From the NCBI RefSeq assembly GCF_001307805.1, contig NZ_CP013862.1, forward strand, positions 3,658,001-3,722,000: a stretch of DNA of 64,000 nucleotides. Reading direction: 5' to 3'. Each line of letters opens with the position of its first letter. The stretch's first letter is position 1. Shown here piece after piece: positions 1-8,299 of the stretch. The notes beneath the pieces were generated by a model that made no database searches, was not told the DNA's origin, and was given only the letters and a program-made list of their open reading frames with translations. Made by a program: the position numbers and the translations under genes. The DNA comes from Lentibacillus amyloliquefaciens (GTDB taxonomy: Bacteria; Bacillota; Bacilli; Bacillales; Amphibacillaceae).

Positions 1-1
1 A

Positions 2-409
2 GGTGCATCATTTCTGGATTCGGTTGATTTGACAGGTATTACTGTTGTTGTTCTGTTTATACTCCTGACAGCTTTGTTGAATCTGTTCGTTTATAGTGGC
101 TCAGCACAATGGGCACTTGAAGCCCCGGTATTTCTGAAAATGTTTTATATTTTGGACTACCATCCAGCTTTCATTCAGGCTGCCTATCGTGTTGCCGACT
201 CGTCTACCAATATTGTAACCCCGATGAATCCATACTTTGTGATCGTCCTGGCATTTATGAAAGAATACGATAACAAAGCCGGCCTTGGGACTTTGATGGC
301 GCTCATGCTTCCATACAGTCTCATTTTCCTTACTGTCTGGATAATCCTGTTTCTGGTCTTTGTGATGTTGGGTGTGCCATTTGGGCCGGGTATCGGTGTT
401 CATGTATAG
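2..409 (+). CDS. AbgT-family transporter, C-terminal part (5' end outside window)
   Basis: The reading frame is open from the left edge, so this is the last ~135 residues of a larger membrane protein. It keeps the strongly conserved end of the AbgT family (p-aminobenzoyl-glutamate and related carboxylate transporters): a Trp-Ala-containing helix start (SAQWALEAPVF), then YHPAFIQAAYRVADSSTN and MNPYF, then two hydrophobic helices ending near GVPFGPG. The YRVADSSTN motif lies in the substrate/Na+-site half of AbgT proteins. The substrate cannot be told from this fragment. A hairpin terminator follows closely, so this is the end of its transcript. An internal TTG at 29 is not a real start. Confidence 0.85.
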   Translation, partial: GASFLDSVDLTGITVVVLFILLTALLNLFVYSGSAQWALEAPVFLKMFYILDYHPAFIQAAYRVADSSTNIVTPMNPYFVIVLAFMKEYDNKAGLGTLMALMLPYSLIFLTVWIILFLVFVMLGVPFGPGIGVHV

Positions 410-417
410 ATTTTAAA

Positions 418-446
418 ATGACTCCTGAATCGGGGAGTCATTTTTA
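418..446 (+). terminator. Rho-independent terminator after the AbgT-type gene
   Basis: Perfect 8-bp arms, ATGACTCC (418-425) and GGAGTCAT (434-441), are followed by a T-run. Confidence 0.8.
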
Positions 447-523
447 TATTCTAAATTTCTTAAGTGTGTGATAAACTGTATAAAGATTCAAAATTCACTA
501 TTTATGATGTAGGGGGAGCGAGA

Positions 524-1999
524 ATGTCAAATAACGAAGAATTAGACAAGGCGACCGGGGATAAGACTGTCCAGAAGTTGGATTTCTGGCTCGGTCCGTT
601 CGGGGCGGCAGTTCCCTTACTGTTTTTTGTTGTCTGGGCAATTACAATCAGTGTGATGCAACTATCATCTGAGGTTGCACTTGTATTGGGAGCTATCATT
701 GGCCTGACGCTTGGGCTCTTGTTGTGTAAAAGCAAATGGGAAGACTATGCACAGGGGTTGTTTGACGGATTAGCCCAGCCTGTTGGTGTCATCGCAATGG
801 TGGCATGGTTTTATGCCGGCATGTTCGCGCAGGTTCTACAGGTTGGCGGACTGGTTGAAGGACTGGTTTGGATTGGTTCAGTAACAGGTGTTGAAGGCGG
901 TATGTTTGTTGCATTAACATTTTTGTTGGCAGCAACTTTTTCAACAGCCGTTGGTACCGGGTACGGGACAACCGTTGCATTTTGTACACTAATGTACCCG
1001 GCCGGTGTTGCTGTAGGCGCTGATCCGACATTTATGTTTGCAGCTATTTTGGCCGGAGCGGTATTTGGTGACAACCTGGCACCGGTTTCCGATACGACAA
1101 TCGTATCAGCGACAACACAGGATGCTGATGTGCCCGGTGTTGTACGGAGCCGTTTCAAATATTCAATCGTCGCTGCTGTGCCGGCGGTCATCTTATTTGC
1201 CATATTTGGCGGCGGCGGAAGTGCCGCAGCCGGTCAGACTTCTGTAAGCTCCGTAATTGAATCAGTCAATGCGAGCGGGCTGATTATGCTTGTGCCTTTC
1301 GCGATCGTACTTATCCTTGCTTTATCCGGTCATCATCTGCTGACCTCATTGACATGGGGAATAATATCGGCCATTCCGCTGATTCTATTGTTAGATTTGG
1401 GAACGTTTGGTGATATTTTAAGCTTCAATCCGGATTCTGATGCTGTTGTCGAAGGTGCCTTGATTTCTGGTTTAACAGGTTACTTTAATATGGCGATCCT
1501 AATTCTCTTGATAGTGGGGGCAGCTCATTTGTTGAGACTGGGCGGAACAATGGCAGCCATCACGAAAGGCTTGGTCAAATGGATTCAAAACTCTGTCCGC
1601 AAAGCCGAGGTATCGATATGGGCGATTGTTTCATTACTGAATAGTTCAATTACCATTAACACGGCAGCTGAAATTGCGGCAGCGCCATTTGTGAAAGAAA
1701 TCGGTACCAAGTACAAAATTCACCGCTACCGAATGGCCAATATGCTTGATGCTGTGACATCAGCATTGGGCTATATATTTCCGTGGGGAGCACCGGTGTT
1801 GTTGGGCTGGTCAACCATTCAAACGATGAAAGAGCAATCATATAATTGGCTTCCGATCGTTGAGCCGAATGCAGTCTTCCCATTCGTCTTCCAAGGCTGG
1901 TTCCTGTTCATTATCATGCTCGTTGCAGCATTGACCGGCTGGGGGCTGCGTTATGAAGGAAAGAATGGTGAGGAGTTAAAAGAGAAACCGAATGATTAA
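524..1999 (+). CDS. NhaC-family Na+/H+ antiporter
   Basis: This is a 491-residue polytopic membrane protein. The start was placed at ATG 524 because it follows a clear ribosome site (AGGGGGAGCG, 511-520); an upstream TTG in frame lacks one. The diagnostic NhaC stretch GDNLAPVSDTTIVSAT occurs at about residues 190-210. It is preceded by a Gly/Thr-rich segment (STAVGTGYGTT) and followed by about six more hydrophobic helices. Members exchange cytoplasmic Na+ for external H+, or malate/lactate in some relatives. Cation homeostasis fits a halotolerant host, but substrate specificity is inferred. The gene stands alone between two terminator-like hairpins. Confidence 0.85.
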   Translation: MSNNEELDKATGDKTVQKLDFWLGPFGAAVPLLFFVVWAITISVMQLSSEVALVLGAIIGLTLGLLLCKSKWEDYAQGLFDGLAQPVGVIAMVAWFYAGMFAQVLQVGGLVEGLVWIGSVTGVEGGMFVALTFLLAATFSTAVGTGYGTTVAFCTLMYPAGVAVGADPTFMFAAILAGAVFGDNLAPVSDTTIVSATTQDADVPGVVRSRFKYSIVAAVPAVILFAIFGGGGSAAAGQTSVSSVIESVNASGLIMLVPFAIVLILALSGHHLLTSLTWGIISAIPLILLLDLGTFGDILSFNPDSDAVVEGALISGLTGYFNMAILILLIVGAAHLLRLGGTMAAITKGLVKWIQNSVRKAEVSIWAIVSLLNSSITINTAAEIAAAPFVKEIGTKYKIHRYRMANMLDAVTSALGYIFPWGAPVLLGWSTIQTMKEQSYNWLPIVEPNAVFPFVFQGWFLFIIMLVAALTGWGLRYEGKNGEELKEKPND

Positions 2000-2024
2000 A
2001 ATATTTAGTATGTAATGTGAGAAC

Positions 2025-2052
2025 GAAGCAGTCATTTGTCTGCTTCATCTAT
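2025..2052 (+). terminator. Probable terminator of the NhaC-type gene
   Basis: Arms GAAGCAG (2025-2031) and CTGCTTC (2040-2046) are followed by an AT-rich stretch with few consecutive T residues, so this is a weak call. Confidence 0.5.
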
Positions 2053-2175
2053 TTTAGCAGTTAAGAAAGTATAAATTCTTTCTTACTGCATAAGTGCAAC
2101 TTAGGCTTATCGTCATTAAAGCTTGGCGATAAGCCAAGTTTTCTAAAGAACATCTTTATTGGTGAGGTCCGATTG

Positions 2176-2347
2176 TTTATCCCGCATGTAACTGGCAGAC
2201 CCGCTCCGCTGAATGAAATTTCACTTTTCCACTCATGTAATGGACAGTAACCTGCCGAAGAACGGCAGGTTACTGTCCATAAAAGCCTGATTCTGCTCAA
2301 CTAACATTCGCGGGGAAAACCGTTCCGCTGAATGAAGTTTCGCTTTA
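2176..2347 (+). repeat. Intergenic repeat family A, partial copy plus near-complete copy
   Basis: This is the first of many copies of a repeat that I call family A. It runs from TTTATCCCGCATGTAA to AGTTTCACTTTAT and has two internal hairpins. Here a short truncated copy (2176-2228) is followed by a fuller one. In the fuller copy the first hairpin is CAGTAACCTGCC/GGCAGGTTACTG (about 2245-2276), then a CTGATTCTGCTCAACTAACATTC segment, then the closing element. It lies directly upstream of the CHY zinc-finger gene. Confidence 0.75.
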
Positions 2348-2384
2348 TGCTAAACTGGTTTGTAAAGCAATGGGAGGATATACC

Positions 2385-2696
2385 ATGATAGTAATTGGCG
2401 CCATTGATGACGAAACGCGGTGTGAACATTATCATCAGCATAATGACCGGATTGCCATTAAATTTTATTGTTGCGGGAAGTACTTTTCATGTATTAAGTG
2501 CCATGAGGAATATGGTTGCGGCAATCGAAAGGTGTGGCCTCTTAGTGAGTTTAACGAGAAGGCCATTCTTTGTGGAAACTGTCGTCATGAACTTACAATA
2601 AATGGGTACCTAAACAGCAGTTATTGTTGTCCGTATTGTGATGCAGCTTTTAATCCGGGATGTGCACTGCATTATCATTTGTATTTTGAGACGTAA
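2385..2696 (+). CDS. CHY zinc-finger family protein
   Basis: This is a 103-residue Cys/His-rich protein. The start is ATG 2385 behind GGGAGG (2372-2377). The Cys/His pattern (CEHYH, CCGKYFSCIKCHEEYGC, CGNCRHEL, CCPYC, NPGC-LHYH) matches the CHY zinc finger, a small fold binding about three zinc ions and known from plant/fungal RING proteins and short bacterial proteins such as these. The bacterial role is not established. It is monocistronic, directly after a family A repeat, with no clear terminator before the ferredoxin gene. Confidence 0.8.
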   Translation: MIVIGAIDDETRCEHYHQHNDRIAIKFYCCGKYFSCIKCHEEYGCGNRKVWPLSEFNEKAILCGNCRHELTINGYLNSSYCCPYCDAAFNPGCALHYHLYFET

Positions 2697-2767
2697 TTCT
2701 CCGGGACAGTTTACTTGTACTCGCGGTATCGTGTATCATTATATTACAGTTGGAAGGAGGGAGAAGC

Positions 2768-3007
2768 GTGGCTTTTGTAATATTAGATCCGTGCCGCGGT
2801 GAAAAATCAGGCGAGTGTGTAACGGTTTGTCCGGTTGATTGTATCGAAGAAGGGCCGGAACAATTTTACATAGATCCGGATATATGCATTGATTGCGGCG
2901 CATGTGTTTCAGTGTGCCCGGTTGATGCGATTGTTGAAGAATATGATATGACACCTGAACAGGAAAAATACTTGGATGAAGCTGAGGAATTTTTTGCAAA
3001 CAGGTGA
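2768..3007 (+). CDS. Bacterial-type ferredoxin (two clusters)
   Basis: This is a 79-residue cytoplasmic electron carrier. The GTG start at 2768 is chosen because the near-perfect ribosome site GGAGGGA (2755-2761) sits at correct spacing. The second cluster motif is canonical (CIDCGACVSVCP). The first is CRGEKSGECVTVCP, with wider Cys spacing as in seven-iron ferredoxins that bind a [3Fe-4S] cluster there. The C-terminal tail is acidic, which is common for halotolerant bacteria. The redox partner is unknown; no linked oxidoreductase is adjacent, though a flavodoxin lies 3 kb downstream. Confidence 0.88.
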   Translation: MAFVILDPCRGEKSGECVTVCPVDCIEEGPEQFYIDPDICIDCGACVSVCPVDAIVEEYDMTPEQEKYLDEAEEFFANR

Positions 3008-3105
3008 CCATTCATAGTAGATGAAAACCCTTGTATATGTTGTTAGAGGACATGATATGAGGGTTTTGTTTTGAAGTCTGTATGTCTTATCAAAATTGAG
3101 AGGTA

Positions 3106-3480
3106 TTAGTTAGAAAATCGATGCTTTAATTGGGCAATGTCACGTTCGTTTTGGACGGTTTTACTCCAGATGTGGTCCTGATCGGCTCGGAAGATTTTAA
3201 ATTCATCCATAGTTTCACGGTGACGTCTGTCATTTTCCGTTTTCATAGATGTCATTTCTTCTCTCATTGAGGATTGCTCTGTCTTTATTGATGTTAATTC
3301 TTCTCTCATAGCAGCTTGGTCTTTTACGACGCTGCTCAACTGTGTTTTTATTTCAGTCTGTTCCTTTACGATTCCGTTTAATTGTTCTTTCATCGCAGCT
3401 TGTTCGGTACGCATGCCGCCAACCATAGAGATGAGCTGGGAAAGCATATCTTCCATGTGTTCTAAGCGCTGTTCATTCAT
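3106..3480 (-). CDS. Coiled-coil protein of unknown function
   Basis: This 124-residue protein is almost entirely predicted coiled coil. From about residue 25 to 95 it has five imperfect 14-15-residue units of the form 'KTEQxxMREExxSxK', which suggests a long parallel helix. No signal peptide, membrane segment or catalytic motif is visible. The start is set at ATG 3480 because AGGAGGTG lies just upstream; the longer GTG start would overlap that site. It resembles, in architecture only, the small coiled-coil genes at 17945 and 30553. Function not recognised. Confidence 0.7.
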   Translation of the reverse strand: MNEQRLEHMEDMLSQLISMVGGMRTEQAAMKEQLNGIVKEQTEIKTQLSSVVKDQAAMREELTSIKTEQSSMREEMTSMKTENDRRHRETMDEFKIFRADQDHIWSKTVQNERDIAQLKHRFSN

Positions 3481-3538
3481 TCGTTTCACCTCCTTTTTTC
3501 TATTATACCTTCCGATTTGATAGAAAGCTATATGATTG

Positions 3539-3676
3539 TTACGTTTCTTCGACTTTTTCTGCTAATTTGCTGACAATCCATTTTTCAGCAGTCGATTCGT
3601 CCACTTTATAAACTTTGCCTGCACGGAGAAGGTCACCGTGATACATGGTCTGCACGTTCATTTTAACTTTTTGCAT
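3539..3676 (-). CDS. Small hypothetical protein, 45 aa
   Basis: A short open frame starts at ATG 3676 behind AAGGAG (about 3685-3690) and encodes a Lys-rich 45-residue protein. Its core (LLRAGKVYKVDESTAEKWI) resembles short phage-associated proteins in which a strand-turn is followed by a helix, but I cannot assign a family. It is divergent from nothing and sits between two minus-strand genes, possibly in the same transcript as the coiled-coil gene downstream. Confidence 0.55.
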   Translation of the reverse strand: MQKVKMNVQTMYHGDLLRAGKVYKVDESTAEKWIVSKLAEKVEET

Positions 3677-3778
3677 GAGGGACGCTCCTTTTTAGAATAT
3701 AATTACCATCATTTTAACATATCGCAATTGAGTTTTATGGAAATGATGAAGTTCATAATGGAATCGCTAAAGTTCACA

Positions 3779-3817
3779 AAAAGACCGCTGAAGCTCAAAA
3801 ACATCAGCGGTCTTTTC
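3779..3817 (-). terminator. Hairpin terminator overlapping the yyaL stop codon
   Basis: Arms AAGACCGCTGA (3781-3791) and TCAGCGGTCTT (3804-3814) have A- and T-runs on both sides, so it could act in both directions. The TGA of the minus-strand gene is part of the stem. Confidence 0.7.
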
Positions 3818-5857
3818 GAATAAATTCCCAAGCTTGGTCAGTATCCGTAGTCGGCTGATGGCAGGCGAAATTTTCACAGACATAGACTGTCAAGGCACCA
3901 TTCAGCTGTTTATAATCAGCGGTGAATGGCGCGGCTTGAGCCAATTCTTTGGTGTTCTTACCGGCAAGCAGCGTCACATCAGGCAAGAATGTCTGCTTTA
4001 ACTCAGTTGTGAATGGATTTGCATCTCCAAGCACAACGACTTCTTTTGTCGGGTTTTCCATCAGGAGCAGGCTCTGAATAAACTGGATACCTGCGACCGG
4101 AACCTCATTTATATCATCATAAAAGGCATAGTACATCTCCTCGAGCTTATCAAGATAGGCTGTTTTACCGGTCAGATAGCCCATTTTAGCGAGCATAACT
4201 GATGCAACGCCATTTCCGGATGGGAGCGCACCATCATAAACTTGTTTTTCCCTGGATAACAATTCTTCGCTATCATGTCCATTGAAGAAAAATCCGCCTT
4301 CGTCAGTATCCCAGAATAAATCAATCATGTCATCAGCAATCGTCTGTGCTTGTTTCAGATACGACAAGGAAAAAGTTGCCTCGTACAATTCGCTGTAAGC
4401 CCATAGCAGAAAAGCGTAGTCATCATGATACCCATTAAATTTAACATCGCCGTCACGATAACGGGCCATAACTCGATTCTCCTGAATCAGATTCTGTTCG
4501 ATAAATTGCATGCTGTTCTCTGCAATTTTTGTGTATGCGTCATTCTCGAAAACCTTGCCGGCTTTAGCGAGTCCAGCTATCATCATCGCATTCCATGAGG
4601 TTAGAATTTTGTCATCCACATGCGGGTAAACCCGTTTCTCGCGTTCTAAGAGCAAACTTCTGCGGGATTCCTCCAATTTCTGATAAAGAACCGATATCCT
4701 CAGATCATTATCCGCTGCGATTTTTTCCATGTCAGTATTCAGGAGGTTCGGGATATTTTTGCCTTCAAAGTTACCCTCCGGCGTCATGCCATAAGCAGTC
4801 GTAAAGAGGGTGCCCAGCTCTTCACCAAGAACACTGAAAATCTCATCATGTTCCCATACATAATATTTGCCTTCAATGCCTTCCGAATCAGCATCAATTG
4901 CTGAGTAGAAGCCACCACCCGGGTTTTGCATCTCACTTGTCACAAACGTGATAATCTGCTCACTGATTGTTTTATATAGCGGATTCCCGGTAATCTGATA
5001 GCATTCGGTATAGGCCATCAGCAGCAAGGCATTATCATAAAGCATTTTCTCAAAGTGCGGAACGAGCCATTTCTCATCGGTGGAATAGCGGGCAAAGCCG
5101 AATCCGATATGATCGTAAATACCGCCTTTCGCCATCGTTTGCAGCGTGCTTTCCGCCATTTTCAGTGCTGCGGTTTTGCCTGTGAAATGATAGTACCTGA
5201 GCAAATACAGCAAGTTTTGTGGTGTCGGGAATTTTGGAGCAGAACCGAAACCGCCGTTTGTGAAATCGAACCGTTTGCCCAGCTGTTCAAACGCTTTGTC
5301 GGTCATGTCTTTAGTCAGGCGATTTTCGCTTTTGGCTGTCACGGTTTTCTTGAGTGCGTCCGTCACGCTTTTGGTCACTTTCGAGATTTGATCTGGATCT
5401 TCCCGATATTTTTCATGCAGCTGAGTGATGACATCCATAAAACCTGGCATGCCATATTTGCTATCACGGGGGAAATACGTGCCCGCATAAAAGGGTACTT
5501 TCTCCGGAGTCATAAAAATGGATAGGGGCCAGCCGCCTTGTCCGGTCATCATCTGGCATACTTTCATGTAGACCGAGTCAATATCAGGCCGCTCTTCCCG
5601 GTCGACTTTAATCGCAACATAATGTTCATTCAACCAGCCTGCAACTTCCTCATCCTCGAATGACTCATGTGCCAGGACATGACACCAATGGCAAGTGCTG
5701 TAACCGATGGAAAGGAAGATTGGCTTGTCTTCTTTTTTGGCTTTTTTAAATGCTTCATCACTCCACGCATACCAATTAACAGGGTTGTAAGCATGCTGCT
5801 GGAGGTATGGTGATTGTTCATGGATTAGTTTATTGGGGATTTATTTTCAGACACCAT
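3804..5857 (-). pseudogene. YyaL-like thioredoxin-domain protein (DUF255), frameshifted near the start
   Basis: The product would be about 684 residues, the usual length of the YyaL/spermatogenesis-associated protein 20 family. It would have an N-terminal thioredoxin-like DUF255 domain with the CHWC motif, then a long alpha/alpha barrel like N-acylglucosamine 2-epimerases. ATG 5857 with GGAGG (5867-5871) reads MVSENKSP. The frame is then lost at a C4 run (plus-strand G4 at 5835-5838). One more C would continue as [21 protein letters not shown], which is the family N-terminus. Everything after this point (from about 5834 down to 3804) is intact. It is either a sequencing undercall or a recent mutation. 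The family's biochemical role is not settled. Confidence 0.8.
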
Positions 5858-5962
5858 AGGATATTTCCTCCATTCTTAAGATATATCTTTTATTATGTTG
5901 TCCAATTTAAAATATATGAGACAGGAGATAAATGTACGTCTTGTTTTTTCAATCAGCCTTGG

Positions 5963-6014
5963 TTTATCCCGCATGTAACTGGCTAAGACCTCCATTGATT
6001 GAAGATTCACTTTA
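5963..6014 (+). repeat. Family A repeat, internally deleted copy
   Basis: Both ends of family A are present (TTTATCCCGCATGTAACTGG and GATTCACTTTAT), but the first hairpin is missing. The rest of the 430-base gap around it (5858-6289) holds only the flavodoxin promoter. Confidence 0.65.
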
Positions 6015-6224
6015 TGTTTTCTATAATTCAGCCATACTAACACAATTTAAAATTTGCAGCTAATGAAAAAGATGGGTGGTGGTGGCTAAGAAAAAATATG
6101 GGATTTATAGTTTATTTTGAACGATTATCTAACTTCAAGCAAACCAATTGACTTGTGTGCCCGCAAATACAAACAATATTGTCCGCAATCATAGAACCAT
6201 TAACCAGGTCGCCTTCCTGAAAAA

Positions 6225-6253
6225 TTGAAACAGTTGGTGAGTAACATTAAAAT
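6225..6253 (+). promoter_or_regulatory. Probable sigma-A promoter of the flavodoxin gene
   Basis: TTGAAA (6225-6230) and TAAAAT (6248-6253) are separated by 17 bases, ending 36 bases before the start codon. Confidence 0.5.
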
Positions 6254-6289
6254 AATGATAGAAAGCTTTAGATTTGTGAGGGATGTACA

Positions 6290-6754
6290 ATGGGAAAAGT
6301 CCTGCTGTTATATGCCAGCATGACCGGCAATACAGAAGCGATGGCAAATATTATGAAGGAAACGGTGGAAAAACGGGGACATAGCGTTGTGACCAAAACA
6401 TTTGAAATGGATCCAATCGATGTGGAAAAACTCACCAGCTTTGATGGCATTCTTGTCGGGACCTATTCCTGGGATGACGGCACATTGCCATTTGAAGTGG
6501 AAGATTTCTACGAAGAGCTGGACGAAACAGACATTACCGGTATGCCTGCTGGTGTGTTTGGGTCAGGGGAGTCCTTTTATCCGACATTTGGCGGTGCGGC
6601 AAATTTAATGGGTGACCGCTTGGAGGAAAAGCAGGCAAACCTTGTTCCTGAGCGGCTGATTGTAGAACTTGAACCGGATAATGAAGATATCCTCAGATGT
6701 CAGAAATTTGCTGAAGTTTTTTGCAAAATGATAGAAGCTAAATCAATAAAGTAA
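6290..6754 (+). CDS. Flavodoxin
   Basis: This is a 154-residue short-chain flavodoxin, a soluble FMN electron carrier that can replace ferredoxin when iron is scarce. The phosphate-binding loop ASMTGNTEAMA is at residues 9-19. The loop bearing the first isoalloxazine-stacking residue is TYSWDDGTLP (about 58-67), and the second is in FGSGESFYPTF (about 90-100). ATG 6290 follows GAGGG at good spacing. The gene is monocistronic, with a strong terminator directly after the stop. YkuN/YkuP-type proteins are the closest B. subtilis analogues. Confidence 0.88.
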   Translation: MGKVLLLYASMTGNTEAMANIMKETVEKRGHSVVTKTFEMDPIDVEKLTSFDGILVGTYSWDDGTLPFEVEDFYEELDETDITGMPAGVFGSGESFYPTFGGAANLMGDRLEEKQANLVPERLIVELEPDNEDILRCQKFAEVFCKMIEAKSIK

Positions 6755-6800
6755 AACAGAAGGCTTGCTGCCACTATAGACAGCAAGCCTTCTGTTTTAC
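6753..6800 (+). terminator. Strong terminator of the flavodoxin gene
   Basis: Near-perfect 18-bp arms built on ACAGAAGGCTTGCTG and CAGCAAGCCTTCTGT have a 10-base loop (6771-6780) and flanking A/T runs. Confidence 0.9.
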
Positions 6801-6921
6801 TTTATCCCGCATGTAATAGACAGTAAACCGCCGAAGAACAGCGGTTTACTGTCCCTAAATGTCCGATTCTGTTCAACTAACAATCAGTGGGAAAAACACC
6901 ACTGATTGCAGTTTCACTTTA
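6801..6921 (+). repeat. Family A repeat, complete copy
   Basis: This is one of the cleanest copies. It opens with TTTATCCCGCATGTAATAG. Hairpin 1 is CAGTAAACCGC/GCGGTTTACTG, and a spacer contains TCCGATTCTGTTCAACTAAC. Hairpin 2 is CAGTGG/CCACTG, and the close is CAGTTTCACTTTA. It directly abuts the flavodoxin terminator. Confidence 0.8.
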
Positions 6922-7290
6922 TTAAGAGGGGGTAATAAAAAGCATTACATTTATTAATTTACCCTTATGCAAAAATTTTAAAACATAAATTTTGAGATTG
7001 CGACGTTAAAAGGGTTAAGGCGTTCTAGCATTCTCAAATAAAAAGGGGGTGTCCCGATCAGGAAAGGGACACCTGGCAGTTGCGCTAAAAGGGGGAATCT
7101 TATAGCGTATATTCATCATAATTCGATAAAGTTCGTGCGTCCATGCAACAAAGGGTTTAAAAAAGTTGGGAAAGTTGGAATGAACATGACAATAGTAACA
7201 GGTATTAAGATTTAGAAAGTGTGTTAGTTGCTACCGGAATTGGAAATTACTATACTGGTAGTATTATGCCAGATAAAGAGGTTTTGTTTT
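6922..7290 (+). other. Intergenic stretch with one hairpin, upstream of the EamA gene
   Basis: No gene is visible here. One inverted repeat, GGTGTCCC (7048-7055) and GGGACACC (7066-7073), lacks a T-run and is not a recognised riboswitch. The remainder is AT-rich leader. Confidence 0.4.
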
Positions 7291-8217
7291 ATGGAGGGTT
7301 TCATACGGCGGAATAAATGGTCTGCTGGGCTTTTAATTTTGCTGATCACACTCATTTGGGGCTATGCATGGGTTTTCATGAAAGCCTCATTAAATTTTAT
7401 GGGGCCGTTCACGTTTTCGGCTTTCCGTTTTGGAACAGGAACCGCAACATTATTGATTGCTGTATGGTTATTGAAGTCAGGCAAGCCGCCGCGAAGCATG
7501 TGGAAACATCTGATCGTCGTCGGTGTGCTGCAGACAACAATTGTTTTTACATTTGTCATGTATGGGATGCAGTTTGTCGATGCAGGCAAATCATCTGTTC
7601 TTCTTTATTCAATGCCATTGTGGAGCAGTATTTTTGCTGTAAAAATCCTGGGTGAAAAAATAACGCCGGGCAAAGTGCTCGGTCTTGCGGTCGGTATGGC
7701 TGGCTTGATCACAATTTTGGGCTGGGACATCTTTTTTGTACAGGACCCGGCGATTATTTTTGGTGAAATGCTAATTATTGTGGCAGCAGTCTCATGGGCC
7801 GGAGCGAATGTATACTATCGGATGAAACTGGAAGGGATGACCCAATTACAGGTGTCAGCCTATCAGATGCTGTTTGGAACACTCGGCATATTTATCGCAA
7901 CGCTGTTTGCTGAATGGGGCGGACCTGTTAAGTTGAATGGTGAAAGTATATTTTACATATTATTCACCGGAGTCCTGGCCTCAGCCTTATGTTTCACAGT
8001 CTGGTTCGTACTCCTGAGCGTTATTGATATGATCACGGCTACATTGTCAACACTGCTTGTTCCGGTATTTGGGCTGTTCTTCGGCTGGCTGATTCTTGAT
8101 GAGGAATTGACCGCCAGTATTTTGATAGGCTCGGTCATGATTATTGCCGGCATTGGGGTTGCACAAGTCATTGGAAAAGAAAAAGCGGAGCCGAAAAGTG
8201 ATGCTGAATCCGGTTGA
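7291..8217 (+). CDS. EamA/DMT-superfamily permease
   Basis: This is a 308-residue inner-membrane protein with about ten hydrophobic helices in two EamA repeats, about residues 15-145 and 160-295. Typical first-repeat features are LITLIWGYAWVFMKASL, and 'LPVFGLFFGWLILDEELT' is the usual second-repeat sequence around the penultimate helices. Such proteins export metabolites or amino acids; the substrate is not predictable. The start is ATG 7291 (MEGFIRRNKW), since the upstream TTG extension is not membrane-protein-like. It ends at a terminator shared with the convergent AtoE gene. Confidence 0.85.
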   Translation: MEGFIRRNKWSAGLLILLITLIWGYAWVFMKASLNFMGPFTFSAFRFGTGTATLLIAVWLLKSGKPPRSMWKHLIVVGVLQTTIVFTFVMYGMQFVDAGKSSVLLYSMPLWSSIFAVKILGEKITPGKVLGLAVGMAGLITILGWDIFFVQDPAIIFGEMLIIVAAVSWAGANVYYRMKLEGMTQLQVSAYQMLFGTLGIFIATLFAEWGGPVKLNGESIFYILFTGVLASALCFTVWFVLLSVIDMITATLSTLLVPVFGLFFGWLILDEELTASILIGSVMIIAGIGVAQVIGKEKAEPKSDAESG

Positions 8218-8257
8218 CGCTTTTTTCAGGAATACTTAAGGTTACGGTTCCCGACAT

Positions 8258-8297
8258 AAAAAAACACCGGTGCCAATTGCGGCACCGGTGTTTTTTA
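8258..8297. terminator. Bidirectional terminator between convergent permease genes
   Basis: Arms ACACCGGTGCC and GGCACCGGTGT (8264-8274/8281-8291) are flanked by A7 on the left and T6 on the right. Confidence 0.9.
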
Positions 8298-8299
8298 AT